Assembly: GCA_020160935.1 (NCBI GenBank)
Contig: JAIUPL010000016.1
Location: forward strand, 62,001-126,000
Direction: 5' to 3'
Length of the DNA stretch: 64,000 bases
Source: Bacteroidota bacterium
GTDB lineage: Bacteria > Bacteroidota > Bacteroidia > Chitinophagales > Saprospiraceae
The stretch's first letter is position 1; each line of letters begins with the position of its first letter. The translations under genes were made by a program, and so were the position numbers. The notes under the pieces were generated by a model that was not told the DNA's origin, searched no databases, and saw only the letters and a program-made list of their open reading frames with translations. Positions 8,768-17,433 of the stretch are shown in pieces.

Positions 8768-9985
8768 ATGCTGGAAAACGTTACCGCTTACCAGGTGCTT
8801 TTTTGTGTTTGCGCCCTCATCATCGTTTCTTACCTTTTTTCTGTATTACATCGCCTGACACGTATTCCTTCCGTGCTGATGTTGCTCGGACTGGGTATTG
8901 CATTGAAACAAATTTCTGTATGGTTCGGCGCAACACTGCCCGTACCGGGTGCGCTGGTTGAGTTTCTGGGCACCATCGGCCTGATCATGATTGTGCTCGA
9001 AGCCGGTCTAGACCTGACGATTACAAAAGGGCACCAAAAACTGATTCGCAATTCGTTCTTTTCCGCTTTGGTCATTTTTGTGCTGTCGGCGCTCTGTGTA
9101 TCGGGTATTCTGCACTACTGGTATCCCGAACAGCCATTTGTCAACTGTGTGGTATATGCCATTCCATTAAGCATCATCAGTAGCGCCATCGTGCTTCCGA
9201 GCGTACACCATCTGAGCGACGAAAAGAAGGAGTTTCTGATCTATGAGGCGTCGATTTCGGATATCCTGGGCATCATGGTTTTTAATTTTTTTACCACCGA
9301 CGAGGTCATCACCACCCAATCGGCCGGGTGGTTTTTCAGCAGCCTGTTTCTGGCATTGCTCATCTCGGCTGTCGTGTGTTTTGGCTTGATGCTGTTGCTG
9401 GTGAGAAGCCGAATCAACGAGCGTTTTTTCCTGATGTTTTCGGTGTTGATCGTCATTTATGTGGGTGGGAAAATGCTGCATATACCGTCGCTCATTACCA
9501 TCCTGATGTTCGGACTGGTGGTGAACAACTGGGAACTGATCAATTCCTCCTTTGCACAGCGCTTTTTCAACCTGGAAAAGGTGCAGGATACGAGTCGTTT
9601 CCTGAAAAGCATCACCGGTGAATCGTCATTTCTGATCCGTACATTTTTCTTCGTCATTTTCGGATACAACATCGACCTCGGCTTTTTTCAGAACCACACA
9701 GTCCTCCTCATAGGCGGCGCCATCGTGGCGGCACTGCTGGCGATGCGCTTTATTTACCTGCGCATTTTGCATAGTTATCACCTGCTGCCTGAATTGTTTT
9801 ACATCCCGCGCGGACTGATTACGATTCTGCTGTTTTATAAAATTCCCGATTTCCGCAAACTGGAAGGCTTCGACGAAGGTGTGCTGTTTTTTGTGATCCT
9901 GGCAACCGCCCTCATCCTGATGTTGGGTTCGCTGCTGTATCGGGACCGGCCGAAGGAATATGAGTCGGGAACGGAAATAGAATGA
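8768..9985 (+). CDS. Cation:proton antiporter (Na+/H+ exchanger family)
   Basis: A 405-residue polytopic protein with 11-12 predicted membrane helices, fitting the CPA/Na_H_exchanger fold. Examples are the early LGLGIALKQ segment after HRLTRIPSVLMLL, the conserved GLIMIVLEAGLDLTI segment near residue 75, and a long helix AIPLSIISSAIVLPSV. It lacks a C-terminal regulatory TrkA domain and ends soon after the last helix. It would exchange Na+ or K+ for protons at the inner membrane. It follows the AI-2E permease and its stop codon forms the left foot of the hairpin at 10 kb. Confidence 0.85.
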   Translation: MLENVTAYQVLFCVCALIIVSYLFSVLHRLTRIPSVLMLLGLGIALKQISVWFGATLPVPGALVEFLGTIGLIMIVLEAGLDLTITKGHQKLIRNSFFSALVIFVLSALCVSGILHYWYPEQPFVNCVVYAIPLSIISSAIVLPSVHHLSDEKKEFLIYEASISDILGIMVFNFFTTDEVITTQSAGWFFSSLFLALLISAVVCFGLMLLLVRSRINERFFLMFSVLIVIYVGGKMLHIPSLITILMFGLVVNNWELINSSFAQRFFNLEKVQDTSRFLKSITGESSFLIRTFFFVIFGYNIDLGFFQNHTVLLIGGAIVAALLAMRFIYLRILHSYHLLPELFYIPRGLITILLFYKIPDFRKLEGFDEGVLFFVILATALILMLGSLLYRDRPKEYESGTEIE

Positions 9986-10129
9986 TGAGGTGTGAGGTGT
10001 GAGTTATGAGTTATGAGTTATGAGTTATGAGTTATGAGTTATACGCACGTTGCTATCGGCTACTCTATAAACAAGGCCAAGAGTACAGCACAATAACTCA
10101 TAACTCATACCTCATACCTCATAACTCTA
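9983..10129. repeat. Stop-to-stop inverted repeat of GAGTTATGAG words
   Basis: Six or more copies of GAGTTATGAG-like words (9985-10040) face their complements (10091-10128, CTCATAACTCATACC words) across a loop containing CGCACGTTGCTATCGG. The TGA of the antiporter (9983-9985) sits at the left foot and the TAG of the convergent glycosyltransferase (10127-10129) at the right foot. This is a diverged member of the family at 22906 and 46055, with the same central stem region but weaker pairing. A bidirectional terminator is the likely role. Confidence 0.9.
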
Positions 10130-12196
10130 TCTGAACCCAATATAATACACCGTAAACCCTTTATCCGGATCTGATTGGACCGCTTCTTCATACATCAATT
10201 GCACTTTGTTGGGGCCGGGCCTGATCCATTGTTTTTGAATGGTAACCTGTTGGTTTTCAATCCCTTTTCCTTGATTCGGTGGCAAATAAACAGCATTGTC
10301 GTCATTGAAAATAACGAGCGCTTCGCGGTTGCTGTTGACACCCTGATAGCGGATGTCCATTTTCACTTCCGGTGCGTTGTACACATTGGCGGGAATGTCC
10401 ATCATAAAAACCCCTGAAACGATTTTATCGGCCGCTTTACCCAGTTGCACCACCATATTCTGATTGTTGGGTTTGGGTTTGTTGCGATCCCAACCGAACA
10501 CCTTCACGCTGCCATCGGGTGATGCTTCAGGGTAGTATTGCAGGTTTTCATATACAAACAGGCGCGAAGGTTCATCTACAAATACATTATCCATGTAATA
10601 ATCCGCCAGCAGCCAGCCGCGCGGCGCGGAAGCCACCGTGCGGCGCAAGTCTTCAAAAGTAGCGGCGCTGTAACGGCCTGGTTCGGGGGCGTTTTGCACG
10701 TAGCGTTTCAGTTTGGTATCGTAGTGCATTTGCCTGAACCAGAGGATGTTCTCTTCATTCAGGTAATAGGAGGCGGCATTGGTGACGGTCGACATCAGCA
10801 CGTCGCCGGCTTGCCGGTTTTTGCTGACAAATTCGCAGGCCTGCCGCCAGTTGGTGAAATTGCACTCCGCTACGTTTTCATTCACGACGTGGCCTTCAAT
10901 TTGTTCGGCCAACACGAGTTTTTTCACCTCTTTCCAGCGCACACTGAGCAACATGAAAGCCGCAGGAAACAGCAGCACGGCGTACAGCGTATTGCGCGAA
11001 CTTCCGGCAAACGTGTTCTCCGTCAGATACCGGAACAGCCAGTAAAAAAACACCGCTGCCGACACCAGAAACCACGGATACACAAATATGAAATAACGCG
11101 GCATGGCAGGGTCGCGAAACAGAAAACTCATCAGTAAAAACGGTGTGACGATGCTGCCCGTCAGCCAGGCTGCTGCATGCCGATCGAGGCGCCAGGCTAC
11201 AAAAAGGCCCGCCACGGCTGGAAAATACAGCAGCGTCGGATCATATCGCAGCACACCGTGGTAGATGCGGAAAGCCTCCCAGGGTTGTTTGGCCCACAAC
11301 TCCGACAAGCGCGCCGATTGTGGCAGCACCCAGTCGACCTGCTGTGCCGACAACAAGGCCGACAATGGCCCGCGCAACAGGTCGTTGACACCCGGAAGCA
11401 CCAGCAGCAACATGGGCAGCGACGCCACACCCAGCCAGAAATATTTGTTCTGAAAACGATCGCTTTCGCCGCGCAGGATTTTACCTGCTGCAAGTATCAA
11501 GGCGTAGGTGCCTACCGTAAAAGGAAAGAAAAATGTGAGTTGGTGCGACAACAGTGCGGCCGCCAGCACGGGTATGAGTAACAAAGTGTATTTTGGGGAA
11601 ATGCCATTTCGACGCCAGAAATCCGGCGCATCCGGAACTTTTTTATTTTCAAAAGCCTTCCAGAAAACGAGCCCCAACAACAGATAAAAAAACGCAAAAA
11701 TGGCGTAGTTGCGACCCATGCGCGACCAGAAAATCAGGTACAGCGAAAAGGTGCCGGCAAAAGCGCTCAGCAGTCCCACATAGCGATTGTACAGGCGCTC
11801 GCCGAGCCGATACAGCAGGTAAATTACCCCTACTCCGAACAGCACACTCGGAATCCTGGCCCAGAATGCCGTAGCGCCAAACACTTTGAACAGCGGAATC
11901 ATTACGGCCGTCAGCAGGATACCATTGTTGTCGTCGGTGAGCAGCGGCCCGGTTCCGGCATTGACATTGCGCGCCCGAAACACATGCACAAACTCGTCGA
12001 TCCAGAGCGACAAGGCATCAAGGCTCAGTACCCGCAAAATCAGTGCAAGCAGCAGCAAGCCTGCCAACGCAGGCATGGCGTATCGATCGGCCAGCGCCGA
12101 CCAGTCGGGTGGCGGTTCGGCAGGGCGTGCAGCCGCTGGTCGCGGTGTTTTGGGTGTAGATGCCGGCGTGCGGCGCACAGGCTTTTGTTTGGCCAT
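10127..12196 (-). CDS. GT39-like (ArnT/PMT-type) membrane glycosyltransferase
   Basis: A 689-residue integral membrane glycosyltransferase. The ATG at 12196 is preferred over a TTG 30 bases upstream. After a Pro/Ala/Lys-rich cytoplasmic tail (1-45) come about 11-13 membrane helices. The first periplasmic loop holds SLWIDEFVHV, matching the catalytic acidic site (W-x-DE) of PMT/ArnT/GT39 enzymes, which use polyprenyl-phosphate sugars. A soluble domain follows from about 440 with a beta-rich end (490-689). Its acceptor (lipid, protein or glycan) is unknown. The gene is alone, converges with the antiporter, and shares a hairpin with it. Confidence 0.8.
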   Translation of the reverse strand: MAKQKPVRRTPASTPKTPRPAAARPAEPPPDWSALADRYAMPALAGLLLLALILRVLSLDALSLWIDEFVHVFRARNVNAGTGPLLTDDNNGILLTAVMIPLFKVFGATAFWARIPSVLFGVGVIYLLYRLGERLYNRYVGLLSAFAGTFSLYLIFWSRMGRNYAIFAFFYLLLGLVFWKAFENKKVPDAPDFWRRNGISPKYTLLLIPVLAAALLSHQLTFFFPFTVGTYALILAAGKILRGESDRFQNKYFWLGVASLPMLLLVLPGVNDLLRGPLSALLSAQQVDWVLPQSARLSELWAKQPWEAFRIYHGVLRYDPTLLYFPAVAGLFVAWRLDRHAAAWLTGSIVTPFLLMSFLFRDPAMPRYFIFVYPWFLVSAAVFFYWLFRYLTENTFAGSSRNTLYAVLLFPAAFMLLSVRWKEVKKLVLAEQIEGHVVNENVAECNFTNWRQACEFVSKNRQAGDVLMSTVTNAASYYLNEENILWFRQMHYDTKLKRYVQNAPEPGRYSAATFEDLRRTVASAPRGWLLADYYMDNVFVDEPSRLFVYENLQYYPEASPDGSVKVFGWDRNKPKPNNQNMVVQLGKAADKIVSGVFMMDIPANVYNAPEVKMDIRYQGVNSNREALVIFNDDNAVYLPPNQGKGIENQQVTIQKQWIRPGPNKVQLMYEEAVQSDPDKGFTVYYIGFR

Positions 12197-12487
12197 GGCG
12201 GATGGGTTTTCGTTATTTGCCGGCAAATATAACCGGAAGTTGGAAGTGGGTATGCAAGAGGGATTGATCTGCGGAAATTTTGAATTGGGGCGGGTGGCCG
12301 CCAGGCCACCAAAAATCAGTTCAAATCCACGTCATCCGTTTCATCCGTGTTCCCATCCCTCTACGTGGGGCGTAGCCGAACCAATCCCACGCTCCAGAAA
12401 ACTTATGTTTTGATAAAATACAGAAGCACAACCCGGAAAACCCATAGAATTTCTCATTTTTACCACCACATTCACCCGGCCAAATCC

Positions 12488-12994
12488 ATGCGCATAGAAA
12501 CTGCCCGTATTGCCCTCCGCCCCGTAGAAGACCGCGATTTTCCCAATATTTTCCGCCTCATGTCGGACCCGGAAGTGATGAAACACATTCGGCCGGCCAG
12601 CGACGACCCCGAAGACACCCGCAAACGAATGGCCGACTGGGCCCGCTACACCGACGCCCACCCCGGACTGGGTGTGTTCATGGCAGAATGGAAAGCCGAT
12701 AGTGCATTCATAGGCTATGTAGTAGCGCGGCATGTCGATTTCGACTCCAGCAGCGGCGAATATGAAGTGGGCTACACCCTGGCGCCCGAGCAATGGGGCA
12801 AAGGCGCTGCAACTGAAATCACCCGATCCCTGTGCGAATACCTGTTCGATCGATTCGGGCCGGAATACGTGGTGGCATTTACGGCTACCGAAAACATGGC
12901 CTCTCAACAAGTGCTGCGAAAAGCCGGTTTCTCACACATCGGATTGCGCGATGTGTATGGGGGGAGTGAGGAATACAGGCTGTATTTGAGGTGA
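12488..12994 (+). CDS. GNAT-family N-acetyltransferase (RimJ/RimL type)
   Basis: A 168-residue acetyltransferase of the Acetyltransf_3 group. The start MRIETARIALRPVEDRDFP is the typical opening of this group. The acetyl-CoA-binding region is LAPEQWGKGAATEITRSL (about residues 97-114), and the closing motif is NMASQQVLRKAGFSHIG. A longer frame upstream begins in non-conserved sequence and is not used. The substrate could be a ribosomal protein N-terminus, spermidine or an antibiotic, and sequence alone does not decide. The TGA stop (12992-12994) is immediately followed by the hairpin repeats. Confidence 0.9.
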   Translation: MRIETARIALRPVEDRDFPNIFRLMSDPEVMKHIRPASDDPEDTRKRMADWARYTDAHPGLGVFMAEWKADSAFIGYVVARHVDFDSSSGEYEVGYTLAPEQWGKGAATEITRSLCEYLFDRFGPEYVVAFTATENMASQQVLRKAGFSHIGLRDVYGGSEEYRLYLR

Positions 12995-13004
12995 GGGGGA
13001 TAGG

Positions 13005-13160
13005 GTTGATGAGGTTGATAAGTGTTGATGAGGGTTGATAAAGGTTGATGAGGGTTGATATTCATCGGCTCGATGAAGAGAAAAACAATCATACTCGAGC
13101 CGATGAATATCAACCCTCATCAACCTTTATCAACCCTCATCAACACTATCAACCTCATCA
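13005..13160. repeat. Inverted repeat of GGTTGATGAG words with ~65-bp arms
   Basis: Tandem GGTTGATGAG and GGTTGATAA words (13005-13071) face an almost exact reverse complement (13097-13160, ATCAACCCTCATCAACC words) across a ~25-base A-rich loop. It starts about 10 bases after the GNAT stop, ahead of the co-directional DEAD-box gene. This would be a strong terminator hairpin separating two genes on the same strand. The remaining bases to 13301 hold no other gene. A possible promoter-like TTTG-rich stretch lies at 13204-13229. Confidence 0.92.
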
Positions 13161-13301
13161 CCCCTCCCATCGGCTTTTTTTTCATCCGCCCCGGCTGTTG
13201 GCATTTGTGGCCAAATATATCGACCTTTGCCATCTCAATTACATCTGTATGCAGGACTTAGTCGTTCATGCAGACCTTTAGTATCAAATAAAATACCTGT
13301 T

Positions 13302-14585
13302 TTGGATTTTACCGAACTCGACCTGCATCCCGATCTCCTAGACGGTATCGATGCCCTGAATTACAAAACTGCCACCCCTATCCAGGAAAAAGCCATTCCG
13401 CTGATCCTGGAAGGTAAAGACCTGATCGGCGTCGCCCAGACGGGCACCGGAAAAACCGCCGCTTTTGTGCTGCCCATCCTCAACGAAATTCTGGAATCGG
13501 GCGAAAGCAACTACACCCAGGCCCTGGTTATCGTGCCCACCCGCGAACTGGCGACCCAGATCGACCAGGTAGTGGCTGCGTATTCGTACTTCACCGGCGT
13601 ATCGTCCATTGCCGTGTACGGCGGCGGTGACGGCAAAAGTTTCGCACAGGAAAAACAGGCGCTCACCAGCGGCGCCGACATCATCATCGCCACACCAGGC
13701 CGACTCATCGCCCACATGAATATGGGCTACGTCAACTTCTCGCGCCTGCGCTTTCTGGTGCTCGACGAAGCCGACCGCATGCTCGACATGGGTTTTCAGC
13801 CCGACCTGCTGCGCATCATCAAAACCACCAACCCCAAGCGTCAGGGCCTGCTGTTTTCGGCCACCATGCCGCCTGGCGTACTCAAACTGGCGCGCACCCT
13901 GCTCCGCAACCCCGAAATGGTGAGCATTGCCCTGTCCAAACCCGCCGAAGGCGTCACCCAGGGCGTGTATATGGTGCAGGAACAACAGAAACTGCCACTC
14001 ATGGTAGAACTGTTGAAAGACAAAAAAGGCCAACGGATTCTGGTGTTTAGTTCGACCAAAGCCGTGGTGAGCCAGTTGTACAAACAATTGAAAGCCAAAG
14101 GCCTGGCCGTGCAGTACATCAGCAGCGACCTCGAACAACAGGAACGCGAACAGGTGATGATGGCCTTCCGCAACCGCCAGGTCGACATCCTCGTGGCTAC
14201 CGACGTGCTCAGCCGCGGTATCGACGTAGACGGCATTGAGTTCGTGATCAACTACGACGTGCCCCGCGATGCGGAAGACTACGTACACCGCATCGGCCGC
14301 ACCGCCCGCGCCGACCGCAAAGGCACCGCCCTGACGCTCATCGGTCCTAAAGACACGCTTGGCCTGAAACGCATCGAAAAACTCATCGGCAGAACGATTG
14401 AACGCCTGCCGCTACCCGCTGGCATAGCGCCCAAAACGGAACAACGGCCTAAACCACAGCACCCACCGCGGGAAAAAAGCGCGGAGAAGCCGGTGGCCGC
14501 CGCGGAAGGAGAACAGGCAAAAACCGGGCAAGGAGCCAAGCGCAGGAAGAAGCGATGGGGACGGAAGCCGAAGGCGAAGGAGTGA
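13302..14585 (+). CDS. DEAD-box ATP-dependent RNA helicase (RhlE-like)
   Basis: A helicase of 427 residues, if it starts at the TTG at 13302, which gives MDFTELDLHPDLLDGI and matches how homologues begin. The frame is open to 13227, but no ATG exists. Motifs appear in order: Q motif (YKTATPIQ), Walker A AQTGTGKT, PTREL, TPGR, DEAD, SAT, then in domain 2 VLVFSSTK-type motif IV, ATDVLSRGID and HRIGRTAR. The tail after about 370 is basic and low-complexity, ending KRRKKRWGRKPKAKE, as in RhlE/CsdA-type helicases that act on structured RNA and ribosome assembly. It is monocistronic and separated from its upstream neighbour by a hairpin. Confidence 0.92.
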   Translation: MDFTELDLHPDLLDGIDALNYKTATPIQEKAIPLILEGKDLIGVAQTGTGKTAAFVLPILNEILESGESNYTQALVIVPTRELATQIDQVVAAYSYFTGVSSIAVYGGGDGKSFAQEKQALTSGADIIIATPGRLIAHMNMGYVNFSRLRFLVLDEADRMLDMGFQPDLLRIIKTTNPKRQGLLFSATMPPGVLKLARTLLRNPEMVSIALSKPAEGVTQGVYMVQEQQKLPLMVELLKDKKGQRILVFSSTKAVVSQLYKQLKAKGLAVQYISSDLEQQEREQVMMAFRNRQVDILVATDVLSRGIDVDGIEFVINYDVPRDAEDYVHRIGRTARADRKGTALTLIGPKDTLGLKRIEKLIGRTIERLPLPAGIAPKTEQRPKPQHPPREKSAEKPVAAAEGEQAKTGQGAKRRKKRWGRKPKAKE

Positions 14586-14598
14586 GAGGGGGGATATG

Positions 14599-14647
14599 TT
14601 CGTTTGCAGCAGGAAGGTGGCGGCGCTGCGGCGCTGCGTTTGGATTG
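14599..14647 (+). repeat. Dispersed GC-rich repeat, copy 1
   Basis: It opens with CGTTTGCAGCAGG, then GGCGCTGCGGCGCTGCG and TTTGGA. Related copies lie at 15463-15516 and 51861-51914. Read as protein in one frame, the copies give QQ-x-GG-x-AAALRL. This copy marks the left edge of the AT-rich accessory island, directly after the helicase. Confidence 0.75.
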
Positions 14648-14743
14648 TGTGAACAAGGGTGGAAATACTGATATGGCAAAAAAACTTGTTTCTACTTTGA
14701 ATGGTTTAAGTGTGTAGGGGTACCTAAAGAAGTAGAAAACACA

Positions 14744-14751
14744 TAACTTTG
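14744..14751 (+). promoter_or_regulatory. Probable -7 box of the BrnT promoter
   Basis: TAACTTTG matches the Bacteroidota -7 consensus TAnnTTTG and lies 10 bases before the BrnT ATG, so the transcript would be almost leaderless. A convincing -33 TTG is not seen at the expected distance. Confidence 0.45.
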
Positions 14752-14761
14752 AACCAAAAAC

Positions 14762-15058
14762 ATGCCTCATTTTGATTGGGATGAACCCAAAAACAAATTT
14801 AATCAACAAAAACACGGCATCGATTTTGAACATGCCAAAGAAGTATTTGATGATGAAGATGCCATTGCCTATCCCGGTCAAACAAAGGATGGAGAGAACA
14901 GGATTTTGTTAGTTGGCAAGATATTAGGCAAGTTTATTATTGCTGTAGTCTTCACCATAAGACAACAGGTTTATCGGATAATATCCGCAAGACATGCGCG
15001 TAAGAACGAAGTGAAAGACTATATTACAAACAAATTTCGTAATTTGGGCAATGACTAA
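14762..15058 (+). CDS. brnT: BrnT-family ribonuclease toxin
   Basis: A 98-residue protein with the BrnT (RelE-like fold) pattern: FDWDEPKNKFNQQKHGIDFE at the start, VFDDEDAI, a DGENRILLVGKI strand and YRIISARHARKNEVKDYI at the end. The length is normal for the family. BrnT toxins are ribosome-independent RNases neutralised by BrnA. The next gene overlaps by 8 bases, the usual toxin-first order, but its product does not look like BrnA. The gene lies in AT-rich sequence between two copies of the dispersed 55-bp repeat, which suggests it arrived as a cassette. Confidence 0.88.
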   Translation: MPHFDWDEPKNKFNQQKHGIDFEHAKEVFDDEDAIAYPGQTKDGENRILLVGKILGKFIIAVVFTIRQQVYRIISARHARKNEVKDYITNKFRNLGND

Positions 15059-15458
15059 AACACTCGATCTCAACACTGCGATCGATCTGCTAAAATCAGG
15101 CGGCAACCTGGAGCAGGTTATTATTTCTGATCTGGAGACATCAAAGGTTGGAGTATTGGATGCTTTACTCTTGGCTGAAAATGGTTGTGTTGTTCCTGTC
15201 GGTAATATCGTGTATGATGACGAAAAAATTCAATACGATCCGGATTTTGATGATGTAACATGGGGACAACCTGTTCCTTTTCGCAAACTTAAACAGGTGC
15301 TGGAAACGGACAAGCCTGCCGCAGAGTATGTGATAAAATTGCAAATCAAAAATGCCGATATGAAACAATGGCTGGCCAACCATGGAGAACAAATCAATCT
15401 GGTTGTGAGCGGATTGCTGGAAAGTATGTATGAAGCAGACAGGCTGCCTAAACCGTAG
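15051..15458 (+). CDS. Unfamiliar partner of BrnT, candidate antitoxin
   Basis: A 135-residue acidic protein overlapping the 3' end of brnT by 8 bases, so translation is probably coupled. It is not a recognisable BrnA. BrnA proteins are short, with a C-terminal ribbon-helix-helix DNA-binding motif, whereas this protein has an N-terminal leucine-rich helix (DLNTAIDLLKSGGNLEQ), a middle segment YDDEKIQYDPDFDDVTWGQP, and a C-terminal helical part rich in Lys and Glu (PFRKLKQVLETDKPAAEYV). Its position argues for an antitoxin, and the sequence gives no known fold. A GC-rich dispersed repeat begins 5 bases after its stop. Confidence 0.65.
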   Translation: MTKTLDLNTAIDLLKSGGNLEQVIISDLETSKVGVLDALLLAENGCVVPVGNIVYDDEKIQYDPDFDDVTWGQPVPFRKLKQVLETDKPAAEYVIKLQIKNADMKQWLANHGEQINLVVSGLLESMYEADRLPKP

Positions 15459-15462
15459 AACT

Positions 15463-15516
15463 TTCGTTTGCAGCAGGTTGGAGGCACTGCTGCGGCGCTG
15501 CGGTTGGTTTAGATGG
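15463..15516 (+). repeat. Dispersed GC-rich repeat, copy 2
   Basis: TTCGTTTGCAGCAGG, GGAGGCACTGCTGCGGCGCTGCGG and GGTTTAGATGG segments match copy 1. With one frame correction it reads QQVGGTAAALRLDGQGAKK and continues as open coding-like sequence for about 60 more codons on the + strand. This suggests the element is the relic of a longer gene rather than a simple repeat. Confidence 0.7.
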
Positions 15517-15611
15517 ACAAGGAGCGAAAAAACTTGAGAATGCTAAATTATCTGATAAGGCTAAGAAATGGTCTGAAAACCATAATTCTGTACCTTTAGA
15601 AAAAAATCAAT

Positions 15612-16357
15612 TTGGACGAAAGGAAAAAAGAAAAGATAAATCAGCCGTTAAAAACTGCAAAAATTCTTTTGTGGGTAGGAATACCTCTGTGCATACTATC
15701 TCCAATACTTTTTACACAACCTTGGGGTTTGATAGATTTTTCGAATACTGGTGCTATTGGTGATACAATTGGTGGAATAACAGCGCCTTTTATAAATATC
15801 TTAGGAGCAGTTTTGGTCTTTCTCGCATTGGAATGACAAATAGAAGCCAATCTAAGTTTACAAGAACAGGTTGAAAGGCAAGATCAAGAGAAAAAACTTG
15901 AGATAGAAAGTAAAAATCTAAATCAGTTGTATGATAATCTAAAAAGCAGCATAGACAATTTTAGATATACAACTCTTGACAGGCGAAAATTGGGAAACAT
16001 TGAAAAACTTGAACTTTCAGGTAGTGAAGCCATCTATAAATTATTCCAAGATTTTTATTGTGATTTTCACGCTGATGAAGAAGAAATGAAGTGTAATCCC
16101 AAAATTACTAGATAATCAGTATGCTTGAAATTTGCAACACACTTTTAACTCAAATAGAAAAATCGAAAAGCCCGGATAAAGAAACAATCTGGACATTAAC
16201 AAGTCACCAATTCATGTATCGAATATTTCCAAGAATCAATTCTGAATTTCCAAGTAATTTGGAGACTTATCGTTGCGCAACTTGCGGGCACAACCATGGG
16301 TTACCTTCGAGATTATGCGAACTGTTTAAATCAATACACTTTAAAATTTCAGCCTAA
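15612..16357 (+). pseudogene. Broken membrane/coiled-coil gene, abortive-infection-like
   Basis: Two N-terminal membrane helices (ILLWVGIPLCILSPILF, and one after GAIGDTIGG) are followed by an in-frame TGA at 15834-15836. The same frame then continues as a coiled coil (EANLSLQEQVERQDQEKKLE) to a TAA at 16113, and a frame-shifted third piece (16121-16357) carries LEICNTLLTQIEKSKSPDKE. Two helices followed by a coiled coil and a soluble domain is the layout of putative phage abortive infection proteins (putAbiC type). The match is by architecture only. At least one nonsense change and one frameshift make it non-functional as a single protein. Confidence 0.6.
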
Positions 16358-16404
16358 TAAGGAAGCATGCCGCCTACTAAAACTATTTTTCTTTTGCCCT
16401 AACA

Positions 16405-16818
16405 ATGGAACAACATCACAGCCTGACAGATCAGGAATTCGAAAAACAGTTTGAAGCCTGCACTCTGGCCCCCGAACTTTTCACACACGAAGCGCACCTG
16501 CGTTTGGCATGGATTCACATCCAGAAATATGGAGAACTTGCCGCAATAAACAATGTGTGCGCGCAATTGATAAGGTATGTCGAGTTTCTGGGCGCCAGGG
16601 ATAAGTATAATCAAACACTCACGGTTGCAGCGGTAAAAGCCGTTTCGCACTTTATCAACAAGTCGAAGTCAGCGAACTTCGCAGATTTTATAGAAGAGTT
16701 TCCAAGGCTTAAATACAACTTCAGAGATTTGATAAATTGCCATTATGCAGTGGATATTTATAACTCTGAGGCAGCAAAAGAGGTGTTTATAGAACCGGAT
16801 TTGCTTCCTTTTAGTTGA
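16405..16818 (+). CDS. Conserved hypothetical protein with HEAHLRLAW motif
   Basis: A 137-residue soluble, mainly helical protein. The segment LFTHEAHLRLAWIHIQKYG (about residues 29-47) recurs in small uncharacterised proteins of several phyla. The rest alternates short helices and ends in VFIEPDLLPFS. There is no signal peptide, membrane helix or catalytic signature, so no function is offered. It sits alone within the AT-rich island, 47 bases after the broken gene and 21 bases before the phosphatase-like gene. The last spacing allows co-transcription. Confidence 0.6.
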   Translation: MEQHHSLTDQEFEKQFEACTLAPELFTHEAHLRLAWIHIQKYGELAAINNVCAQLIRYVEFLGARDKYNQTLTVAAVKAVSHFINKSKSANFADFIEEFPRLKYNFRDLINCHYAVDIYNSEAAKEVFIEPDLLPFS

Positions 16819-16839
16819 GTATTCATGCAATACTGACCA

Positions 16840-17232
16840 ATGTCCAATAAATTAAAATTACTCTTTGTATGTACCATCAATAAAATGCGAAGTGCAACGG
16901 CTCAGGTAATGTATGAAGAGGATGTTCGATTTGAAGTAAAATCAGCCGGCACAGATAAAAATGCAAGGGTGGTAATTGATCGGGACTTGTTGGCTTGGGC
17001 AGATACTGTAGTAGTAATGGAAAAGCACCATAGAAATACAATAAGGTCAAGATTTCCCGATATTTATTCCAGCAAGAAAATCGTATGTCTTTATATACCA
17101 GACATTTACGATTATATGGAGGAAGAACTGATACATACGTTAAAAGAAAAATTTGAAGATGTTTATCGTCGGGGATTACTAACCGGGTCTACAGATGAAT
17201 CTACTGAAAAGGAATATCTTCCACCCGGCTGA
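16840..17232 (+). CDS. Low-molecular-weight tyrosine phosphatase-like protein
   Basis: A 130-residue protein that opens with the P-loop of LMW phosphatases: LLFVCTINKMRSATAQ, with C-x5-R at Cys11 and Arg17, and the following Ser in place. This is the small single-domain group often annotated as predicted protein tyrosine phosphatase. IPDIYDYMEEELIHTLKEKF near the end corresponds to the region where relatives usually stop. The remaining DVYRRGLLTGSTDESTEKEYLPPG looks like a read-on into non-homologous sequence, so the 3' end may have been altered by island rearrangement. The substrate is unknown. Confidence 0.7.
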   Translation: MSNKLKLLFVCTINKMRSATAQVMYEEDVRFEVKSAGTDKNARVVIDRDLLAWADTVVVMEKHHRNTIRSRFPDIYSSKKIVCLYIPDIYDYMEEELIHTLKEKFEDVYRRGLLTGSTDESTEKEYLPPG

Positions 17233-17289
17233 ATCCAGCATATTCCATCAATCCGGCATGGACAAAGAGACGGCGCCTTCCATAAGAAA

Positions 17290-17394
17290 CTATTTCAGCA
17301 GCCTGAGAAAGCCGATGCTGGCAGGTACATCTTTTACGGGAGCCGGCTGGTTGCAGGCCGTGAGGAATAACAGAGCAAGCGCGAAGTATTTCAT
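17290..17394 (-). pseudogene. Lipoprotein signal-peptide fragment
   Basis: A 34-codon frame reads MKYFALALLFLTACNQPAP and then VKDVPASIGFLRLLK before a stop. The first 15 residues form a textbook lipoprotein signal with a LTAC lipobox. Nothing convincing continues after the stop. Either it is a very small lipoprotein or, more likely given the wreckage around it, the 5' end of a lipoprotein gene left at the island edge. Confidence 0.5.
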
Positions 17395-17433
17395 TTTCCA
17401 AATTTGAAAAGAGTGGATAAAGGCTCAAGATAG

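Noticed and set aside
14279-14881. 200-codon minus-strand frame over the helicase end and BrnT start
   Set aside because: It spans two genes of proven identity on the other strand, and the product is low-complexity.
15834-15836. In-frame TGA as a selenocysteine codon
   Set aside because: The position lies between a membrane helix and a coiled coil with no redox motif, no SECIS-like stem was evident, and the gene has a second disruption downstream.
17201-17428. 75-codon minus-strand frame near the ABC remnant
   Set aside because: It has no recognisable features; the better interpretation of this stretch is the lipoprotein signal fragment in another frame.
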